Source: Verrucomicrobiota bacterium
Lineage (GTDB): Bacteria > Verrucomicrobiota > Verrucomicrobiae > Chthoniobacterales > UBA10450
NCBI GenBank assembly: GCA_003219495.1
Contig: QHOZ01000072.1
Coordinates: 1 to 12,029 of the forward strand
Reading direction: 5' to 3'
Length of the DNA: 12,029 bases
Shown here piece after piece: positions 7,376-12,029 of the stretch. The notes under the pieces were generated by a model that was not told where the DNA came from, made no database searches, and saw only the letters and a program-made list of their open reading frames with translations. Both the position numbers and the translations under genes were made by a program. The stretch's first letter is position 1, and each line of letters opens with the position of its first letter.

Positions 7376-9243
7376 CGTAAGATCGACATCATCGCCTCGA
7401 TCACTTGCTGGCTCGTTACTTCTTTCATGCAACGAAAGTCGATCGGACATTCGCGCAAAAAGCACGGACTGCATTCCACGTGATGGCGGACGATTTTGTG
7501 ACGGTTTCCAAGAGGACCGGTCAACGCCGGCTCAGTCGAACCGAAAACCGCCACTACCGGAACGCCGAGCAAGGCGGCGAGATGCATCGTGCCGGTGTCG
7601 TTCGTGAGCAGCGCGCGGCAATTGCTCAGCTCCGAGATCAATTCTTCCATGGTGGTTTGGCCGGTTCGATCAATGCAATTGCCTTCGAGCGTCGTCGCAA
7701 TCGTCTCGCTGATGTTTTTATCCCTGTTCGTACCGAACAAGCGCCATTTTGCTTTCGTCCGCGCGGAGATTTCCGTTGCGACCTCCGCGAAGCGCTCCGG
7801 CAACCAACGTTTCGCCGGTCCGTACTCGGCGCCTGGGCAAAGACCTAGCGTGTCATGTTTACCATTCGTCGTTTGCGGCAACGCGAAATTGTCGATTTTC
7901 GCGTCAAGATCGACATCCGCACCGCAGTCAGCCGCAACGGGCGGGCGCGGACGTTTCGACTCGCGCACGATCTGATTCAATAACCAGGCGCGAGCGTGAC
8001 CGCGGTAACCGACCTTTCGCGGGATGCGCCGGGCTTCGAGCGCGACTCGCAACGAGTTTGGAAATAAAATTGCGACGTCGAACTTTGGCTGTCGCGCGAT
8101 TAATCGCGTCGCGGCAAAAAGCGATTTGCCCGGCAATGACAAAACTTCGTCGACTTCGCTGATCAATTTCCACATCGGTGCGATGTTCTGCGGCGCGAGG
8201 ATCGTCACGTGCGCGTCGGGCCGTCCTCTCTTGATTGCGCGAACCGCAGGCACGCTCATCACCGCGTCGCCAAGCCAATTGCTGCTCCGGATCAACATTC
8301 GAAACGGCTTCAATTTTTCCGGTAGCAAGTCTTTCGGCAGGAATACGCCGCGTTTATAGCGAACGAGCAAGAAATTAGGACGCGGCGTTTTCCAGCGATT
8401 ATGCAGCCAGAATCCGTCTTCCGGCGCGGACCGCGTTTGTTTTTCCAGAAGCTCGTTCGCTTTCGCAGTGATCGCTTCAATCGAATCGCCCGGACTGTCG
8501 ATCCGGTCGGCGAAGACCATTCGCCAACGGCCGGGACCGTCGGTGAAGATGGTCGTTCCAAGAACGGCCGCGCCCGTGCGTTTTGCCAAAAGGGCCGGCA
8601 ACGACGTGGTGGACGCGAGCTTTCCAAAAAAAGGCACCCACAGGCCTTGATCGCCCGCGTGCTGGTCGCCCAAAATTCCAACGCCGCCTCCGGCGCGCAA
8701 CAGCTCGATCACTTTTTGAAAGCCTTCGTTGCGATCGAAAGTGTGCACACCGGCGCGGCCGCGTGTTAGCCGAACGTGTTTGTCGATGTAACGATTTTTC
8801 AGCGGTTGATAAATCGTGCTGTTACGAATGTAACCGAGCACGGCAGGAAACATTGTTGCGTACAATTCCCAGTTTCCGATGTGGCTTAGAATAATGATGA
8901 TCGGTCGTCCATCGCGCAGGACGCTGTGCGCGGCGTCGACGTTCTCGATCCGAACGCAGGCGCGAGCTTCATCGAGAGGCATGCCCGCTAATTTCAGGCT
9001 CGAAAGCAGGTTCGCGCCTAGCCGCTGAAAATGGCGGCGAACCAGTGCGCGCTTTTCACGCGCAGATTTTTCGTCGCCGAAGGCGATGTCCACATTATGA
9101 AAACCGAGTCGCCGATAATGGCCGGCAATCATCCACGCGCAAAACCCCAGCGCGTTGCCAAATGAGTACGCGGTGCGAAGCGGCAAAAGACCAATCAGCG
9201 CGAATCCGGCGCGATAAATTAGATAAACGAAGTACTCGAGCAT
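7372..9243 (-). CDS. LpxL/HtrB-type lipid A acyltransferase fused to WaaF-type heptosyltransferase
   Basis: A 623-residue two-domain protein. Residues 1-310 resemble LpxL/HtrB lysophospholipid/lipid A secondary acyltransferases: MLEYFVYLIYRAGFALIGLL as membrane anchor, SHIGNWE (120-126) with the catalytic His121-x4-Glu126, GDQHAGDQGLWVPFFGK and a DGFWLHNRWKTP ending. Residues 312-623 resemble ADP-heptose:LPS heptosyltransferase II (WaaF, GT9): MLIRSSNWLGDAVMSVPAV (316-334), PGAEYGPAKRWL (470-481), and LLTNDTGTMHLAALLGVPVVAVFGSTEP (545-572). A C-terminal set of four Cys (591, 594, 599, 605) is typical of many GT9 members. One chain would thus acylate lipid A and add core heptose. ATG 9243 is preferred to a TTG at 9300, which would put the N-terminus inside a likely divergent promoter. 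A segment around residue 436 (after KRPRPPV) seems about ten residues shorter than usual WaaF. First gene of the minus run. Confidence 0.88.
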   Translation of the reverse strand: MLEYFVYLIYRAGFALIGLLPLRTAYSFGNALGFCAWMIAGHYRRLGFHNVDIAFGDEKSAREKRALVRRHFQRLGANLLSSLKLAGMPLDEARACVRIENVDAAHSVLRDGRPIIIILSHIGNWELYATMFPAVLGYIRNSTIYQPLKNRYIDKHVRLTRGRAGVHTFDRNEGFQKVIELLRAGGGVGILGDQHAGDQGLWVPFFGKLASTTSLPALLAKRTGAAVLGTTIFTDGPGRWRMVFADRIDSPGDSIEAITAKANELLEKQTRSAPEDGFWLHNRWKTPRPNFLLVRYKRGVFLPKDLLPEKLKPFRMLIRSSNWLGDAVMSVPAVRAIKRGRPDAHVTILAPQNIAPMWKLISEVDEVLSLPGKSLFAATRLIARQPKFDVAILFPNSLRVALEARRIPRKVGYRGHARAWLLNQIVRESKRPRPPVAADCGADVDLDAKIDNFALPQTTNGKHDTLGLCPGAEYGPAKRWLPERFAEVATEISARTKAKWRLFGTNRDKNISETIATTLEGNCIDRTGQTTMEELISELSNCRALLTNDTGTMHLAALLGVPVVAVFGSTEPALTGPLGNRHKIVRHHVECSPCFLRECPIDFRCMKEVTSQQVIEAMMSILR

Positions 9244-9280
9244 CGATTGCGGGGCGCCAGCACCGGCGTCCAGCGTAAAT

Positions 9281-9310
9281 TTGCCTGTGCGCCGCTGCAA
9301 TGAATATAAT
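9281..9310 (+). promoter_or_regulatory. Candidate sigma70-type promoter for the cupin gene
   Basis: A perfect TATAAT at 9305-9310 is preceded, 18 bp upstream, by TTGCCT at 9281-9286 (four of six matches to the -35 consensus). It points to the cupin gene starting at 9365 and would leave a leader of about 45-50 bases. It lies in the 121 bp divergent gap beside the LpxL-WaaF gene, overlapping the extra N-terminal frame that I excluded from that gene. Confidence 0.5.
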
Positions 9311-9364
9311 ATGGCGTTTGGTGCCGAGCATCGTTAGGCATGTAACCGGCCCTGCCAAAACCGA

Positions 9365-10102
9365 ATGAACAAAAAAGATTTGTGGACGGGTTTGAATGAG
9401 CGCGCCCGAAAAGCGCTCAGCGCTCGCAATTATAAAAGTGGCACGCTCGCTCAACGAGTCGCCGAATCCGGCGTGGACGCCTCGGAGCTGGCGACGACGC
9501 GCGCGAGGACAGAGCTAAAGCGAGTCTGGATTCCCGGGTTTGAGATTTTTTCGCGTGAAATTTTTCCGCAACGCCATCGCGGCAGTTTCGGCGAGCTCGG
9601 GCGCGAAGGGCAGGGGGCGCTCGGGAAAATCAAACTCTGGCCGAAGCAATGGTCGGCCGCGCGCATGTTCGCCAACAGCGCGAAAGGCTTTCACATTCAT
9701 CCGCCGCACATTCCGCAGGACACGACGTCGGAAAAATGGATGCGCCGATTGTTTATTAATGAGCCACAGAATTACGCGCTCCGCCCGTACGATCGCGAGC
9801 AATGGGACGTCATGTTTTTCCTGGAGGGACGCGCGGAAATTTTTCTGCGCGATGTGCGCGCGGGATTACCCGTGCGCAGCGTGCGATTTTTTGTCGAAGG
9901 GGACAATCATCGCGGTCGCAACAATGTTGGTATTGTGATTCCGCCCGGAGTGGCGCACGCGATTCGCGCGGAAGGTTCAGAGGACGTGCTGATGGTTTAC
10001 GGCACGAGCGCGATTTTCAAACCCGAGCACGAGGGTCGGATCGCGAGCGAGATTGAAACGGCGGACTTGCCGGAAGGTTGGAAAAAGTTTTTAGCTTTGT
10101 AG
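9365..10102 (+). CDS. RmlC-like cupin protein (dTDP-4-dehydrorhamnose 3,5-epimerase related)
   Basis: A 245-residue cytoplasmic protein with an RmlC-like cupin barrel in its second half. Visible elements are KGFHIHPPHIPQD (108-119), placed where RmlC has its RGLHYQ active-site strand, YDREQWDVMFFLEGRAEIFL (142-161), a D-x-R segment (163-165), VIPPGVAHAI (191-200) and YGTSAIFKPEHEGRI (212-226). These parallel the RmlC order of His, barrel strand, V-D-R, P-x-G-x-A-H and Y-x-x-x-x-Y/F-x-P-x-x-E. The 100-residue N-terminus is basic, not recognised, and makes the protein longer than typical RmlC (about 180-190 residues). The other rml genes are absent here, so epimerase activity is uncertain and it may act on a different sugar nucleotide. 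No clear Shine-Dalgarno is seen. The stop codon TAG lies inside the left arm of a hairpin repeat. Confidence 0.72.
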   Translation: MNKKDLWTGLNERARKALSARNYKSGTLAQRVAESGVDASELATTRARTELKRVWIPGFEIFSREIFPQRHRGSFGELGREGQGALGKIKLWPKQWSAARMFANSAKGFHIHPPHIPQDTTSEKWMRRLFINEPQNYALRPYDREQWDVMFFLEGRAEIFLRDVRAGLPVRSVRFFVEGDNHRGRNNVGIVIPPGVAHAIRAEGSEDVLMVYGTSAIFKPEHEGRIASEIETADLPEGWKKFLAL

Positions 10103-10157
10103 GGGAAGCAGTTTGCTTCCCATTTTTTTGGTTGGGACGCTGACAGCGTCCCCTACA
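10098..10157. repeat. REP-like double-hairpin palindromic element
   Basis: A 60 bp element bounded by perfectly complementary outer arms, TGTAGGGG (10098-10105) and CCCCTACA (10150-10157). Inside are two near-identical hairpins: GGGAAGCA-GTT-TGCTTCCC (10103-10121) and GGGACGCT-GAC-AGCGTCCC (10134-10152), each with an eight-base stem and a three-base loop, joined by a T-rich spacer. This nested, symmetrical design looks like a REP/BIME or miniature mobile element rather than a simple terminator. The cupin gene's TAG stop (10100-10102) is part of its left arm. Only one copy is in the window, so repeat status across the genome is inference. Confidence 0.65.
10103..10129 (+). terminator. Rho-independent terminator after the cupin gene
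   Basis: An eight-base perfect stem with a three-base loop (10103-10121) followed by A and seven T residues (10123-10129), placed right behind the cupin stop codon. This is the classic form of an intrinsic terminator, provided by the left half of the repeat. On the opposite strand the T-run becomes A residues, so it would act only for plus-strand transcription. The methyltransferase gene downstream would then need its own promoter or read-through. Confidence 0.65.
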
Positions 10158-10165
10158 GTTACTTG

Positions 10166-10861
10166 ATGAAGCGGCAATTCGATCCAGCCGAGCTGGAGCT
10201 GATGGACCGGCCGCAACCAGTCTCTGCCGAGCTCGAGCGCGATCTGGAAAACCTTCGCGGGCTCAATCGCTGGTTCGGAAGTTACGCGCTGATCTCAAAG
10301 TTTCTCGATCGCTGGATTAAACCGGGTGCGCGTTTGCGGATTGTCGATCTTGCGACGGGGTCGGGCGATATTCCGCGACTTGTTGCCGACCACGGCCGCA
10401 ACGTCGGCGCCCAGCTGCAGATCGACGCATTAGATCGACAGCCTGCGACCCTAGCGATCGCGAAAAAACTGAGCGCGGATTATCCGGAGATCGCCTTTGT
10501 CGAAGGAAACATTTTGGAATGGAACGCGAGCGAGCGATACGATCTCGTTCTTTGCACGCTCGCCCTTCACCATTTTGGCGAGACCGACGCGGTTCGCGTC
10601 CTCGAGCGTTGTCGCGAGCTCTCCCGAAAGTTTGTGCTCGTCTCGGATTTGCGGCGCGGCTGGTTTTTGAGCGCAGGAGTATGGCTTCTTACCGAATTCA
10701 TTTTTCGCGAACCGATGACGAAGTTCGACGGGCGAATGTCGGCCGCGCGCGCGTTCTCATTTTCCGAAATGCACGAGCTTGCCGCGCGCGCCCGTTGGCA
10801 AAACTTCGGCCACCAGAATTTTGCGTTCGCGCGTCAGGCGATCTGGCTCGAGCAGGCGTGA
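10166..10861 (+). CDS. Class I SAM-dependent methyltransferase
   Basis: A 231-residue cytoplasmic methyltransferase. It begins with an Asp/Glu-rich segment (ELELMDRPQPVSAELERDL) followed by LRGLNRWFGSY. The Rossmann-type SAM-binding motif I is RIVDLATGSGDIPRL (58-72), motif II ends near the DALDRQ segment, a DLVLCTLALHHF strand follows, then VLVSDLRRGWF and the ending REPMTKFDGRMSAARAFS. This pattern resembles UbiE-like methyltransferases annotated next to type III polyketide synthases in other bacteria, but no such gene is present here and the substrate is unknown. A TTG three bases upstream (10163) could also serve as start; I prefer ATG 10166. The start lies only nine bases after the hairpin repeat, leaving little room for a promoter outside it. 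The next gene follows after 54 bp on the same strand. Confidence 0.8.
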   Translation: MKRQFDPAELELMDRPQPVSAELERDLENLRGLNRWFGSYALISKFLDRWIKPGARLRIVDLATGSGDIPRLVADHGRNVGAQLQIDALDRQPATLAIAKKLSADYPEIAFVEGNILEWNASERYDLVLCTLALHHFGETDAVRVLERCRELSRKFVLVSDLRRGWFLSAGVWLLTEFIFREPMTKFDGRMSAARAFSFSEMHELAARARWQNFGHQNFAFARQAIWLEQA

Positions 10862-10915
10862 CGCTGGTTCGCCATTTAGTCTGAAAGAATCTTCGCCTTC
10901 AGTCGTAGCAGGACT

Positions 10916-11653
10916 ATGAGCGAAACAACTTCTTCAAATGTAGCGCGTGGTGCCGCGCTGATCGTCGGTGCGCTTCTGCTCGCGCTCGGAATTTACGCCG
11001 GCGGATTTTTTATCGGGCAAGGCATCGCGAATTGGAACAGCGGGCGACGAATCAATTCCGTGAAAGGACTCTCCGAGCGCGAAGTTCCCGCGAGCGTTGC
11101 GGTCTGGACGATCGGCTATGTCGCAAGTGGCAACGATTTGGACGCGATCAATCGAAAACTGGGCGACAGCACTAAAGCGGTGGTCGCGTTCTTGAAGCAT
11201 GCCGGCTTCGAAGAAAAAGACATGGCAGTGCAACCGCCGGCTTTGCGGGATGCGAGCATGGAGCCGCGCGAAAAAGATACGCCGCCGCCGCCGGAAAGAT
11301 TTCGCGCCGAGCAATCCGTGCTTTTGCGAACGTCGAAAGTCGATTTGATCAAGCCCGCGCTCGCCTCGGCTTCGACTCTGATGACGAATGGCGTGCTCCT
11401 GTCCGGCGGCTGCCAACCGAATTACCTCTACAATCAATTGAACGAGATCAAGCCGACGATGATTCAAGAGGCGACCAAGAACGCCCGGGTCGCGGCCGAT
11501 CAGTTCTCGCGCGATTCACAAACGCGCCTCGGAAAATTGCGTAACGCGACGTTGCGACGCCGGAGCGCAAAGTGGTTAGGGTGGTTGTCGATGTGGATTA
11601 CGAAATCAATTAACGCGGCCGAAGTTTCGAATTCGCGCGTCGCAGCAGAGTAG
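10916..11653 (+). CDS. SIMPL (DUF541) domain protein with disrupted C-terminus
   Basis: A 245-residue periplasm-facing protein with one N-terminal membrane helix (about 12-34, uncleaved anchor or signal) and a SIMPL/DUF541 domain. Recognisable parts are VKGLSEREVPASVAVWTIGY (49-68), GNDLDAINRKL, the strand RAEQSVLLRTSKVDLIKPAL and LNEIKPTMIQEATKNARVAADQF. Relatives include E. coli YggE, tied to oxidative stress; the molecular role is unclear. After LGKLRNAT (ending at residue 212) the expected Q-G-x-F-x-I-E-x-R-D block is missing, and the sequence continues as an unrelated Arg/Trp-rich tail to residue 245. The proper ending (TPERKVVRVVVDVDYEIN) is present in another frame at 11557-11613, so the gene has a net frameshifting deletion. 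The gene product as encoded probably lacks its last strands. It lies just ahead of panC. Confidence 0.82.
   Translation: MSETTSSNVARGAALIVGALLLALGIYAGGFFIGQGIANWNSGRRINSVKGLSEREVPASVAVWTIGYVASGNDLDAINRKLGDSTKAVVAFLKHAGFEEKDMAVQPPALRDASMEPREKDTPPPPERFRAEQSVLLRTSKVDLIKPALASASTLMTNGVLLSGGCQPNYLYNQLNEIKPTMIQEATKNARVAADQFSRDSQTRLGKLRNATLRRRSAKWLGWLSMWITKSINAAEVSNSRVAAE
11557..11613 (+). other. Orphaned C-terminal tail of the SIMPL gene (out of frame)
   Basis: Read from 11557, the sequence encodes TPERKVVRVVVDVDYEIN followed by TAA (11611-11613). SIMPL-domain proteins commonly end in T-P-x-x-K-x-V-R-V-V-x-x-V-x-Y, so this is the natural end of the upstream gene. It lies in the -1 frame relative to that gene and immediately after the LRNAT segment plus five bases. 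The intervening block of about 10-12 residues is absent. With this end restored, 54 bp would separate the gene from panC. Confidence 0.75.
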
Positions 11654-11667
11654 TTCATGATTCCGAC

Positions 11668-12029
11668 GTGCGAATCGCAACGAAGATTGCCGAAGTCCTG
11701 GCGCGAGAATCTTCGCGCAGGCGCGTGCTCGTGCCTACGATGGGCGCATTGCACAAAGCGCATGCCGAACTGATTCGCATCGCGCGCGGTAGCGCCGGCA
11801 AAGATGGCGAAGTCGTCGTCAGCGTTTTCGTAAATCCATTGCAGTTCGAGCCGGGCAGCGATTACGAACGTTATCCGCGGCCCGAAAAGGAAGACGAAGC
11901 GTTCTGTCGCGGTGCAGGTGTCGATCTTCTGTTCCGGCCGAGCGCAGAAGAAATGTACGCTCGCGACCGCTCGATCTTTGTGGGTGAGGATTCGCTTTCT
12001 AACTTGCTGGAAGGAAAGTCGCGCCCCGG
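11668..12029 (+). CDS. panC: Pantothenate synthetase PanC (3' end outside window)
   Basis: This enzyme joins pantoate and beta-alanine using ATP to make pantothenate, the precursor of coenzyme A, in the cytoplasm. The visible 120 residues contain RVLVPTMGALHKAHAELI with the HxxH nucleotide-binding motif (HKAH, where most relatives have HxGH), VVVSVFVNPLQFEPGSDYERYPR, GVDLLFRPSAEEMY and LSNLLEGKSRP at the window edge, all in the standard PanC order. About 160 residues should follow outside the window. I place the start at GTG 11668, since no in-frame ATG exists upstream and the nearby ATG at 11657 is in another frame. No clear Shine-Dalgarno is present, so the start is the least certain part. 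It is downstream of the SIMPL gene and may share its transcript. Confidence 0.88.
   Translation, partial: MRIATKIAEVLARESSRRRVLVPTMGALHKAHAELIRIARGSAGKDGEVVVSVFVNPLQFEPGSDYERYPRPEKEDEAFCRGAGVDLLFRPSAEEMYARDRSIFVGEDSLSNLLEGKSRP

Noticed and set aside
9244..9300. TTG start extending the LpxL-WaaF fusion by 19 residues
   Set aside because: LpxL-type proteins normally begin close to the M-L-E-Y-like membrane anchor, and the extra sequence overlaps a good divergent promoter candidate.
11657..11667. ATG 11657 as the start of panC
   Set aside because: It is in a different frame from the PanC motifs. Using it would need an extra frameshift, so GTG 11668 is preferred.
11500..11763. Minus-strand open frame across the SIMPL end and panC start
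   Set aside because: It is antisense to panC and to the SIMPL tail remnant, and no motif or ribosome binding site supports it.

Overview
The window looks like a chromosomal segment of a Verrucomicrobiota bacterium, probably a soil-type Chthoniobacterales relative. The strongest clue is an unlisted 51-residue gene on the minus strand (4934-5089) that matches, from memory, the small basic protein family confined to Chlamydiae and Verrucomicrobia. Supporting clues are a GYF_2/Yip1 protein beside a DUF2752 protein, a fused lipid A acyltransferase-heptosyltransferase, and few clear Shine-Dalgarno sites. The genome is Gram-negative with LPS. I see no rRNA, tRNA, CRISPR array, transposase or phage gene, and no gene-free stretch above 300 bases.

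Layout. 1-490: the 3' part of an HpnL-like integral membrane protein (+). 319-1347: an APH/LPS-kinase-like phosphotransferase (-), overlapping the previous gene tail to tail by 169 bp. 1467-2105: an UPF0173 metallo-hydrolase (-) that stops early, with its conserved C-terminal tail left behind out of frame at 1405-1467. 2187-2804: an AlkA-type DNA glycosylase (+). 2844-4196: a GYF_2-Yip1 membrane protein and a DUF2752 membrane protein (+), three bases apart. 4163-9243: five minus-strand genes. In transcription order they are the LpxL-WaaF fusion, a YbgC-like thioesterase (ATGA overlap), an ArnT/PMT-like glycosyltransferase, the small basic protein and an RsuA/RluB-type pseudouridine synthase. 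9365-10102: an RmlC-like cupin (+), divergent from that run. 10098-10157: a compact double-hairpin repeat that supplies the cupin gene's stop codon and a probable terminator. 10166-10861: a class I SAM methyltransferase. 10916-11653: a SIMPL (DUF541) protein with a broken 3' end. 11668-end: the start of panC (pantothenate synthetase).

How the genes fit together. The first three genes of the minus run plausibly form a cell-envelope unit: acylation of lipid A, heptose addition to the core, a thioesterase, and a membrane sugar transferase using a polyprenyl-linked donor. The last two look ribosome related. The remaining genes are mostly housekeeping.

The most unusual signal is a pattern of short internal losses. 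In the UPF0173 gene and the SIMPL gene, the expected C-terminal end is still present and recognisable but lies in another frame, after an apparent loss of roughly 30-45 bases. The heptosyltransferase half of the fusion may carry a similar, in-frame loss. The long convergent overlap at 319-487 could reflect a lost stop codon. Either this genome carries several small deletions or the assembly has dropped short segments. I did not find a convincing new multi-gene system.
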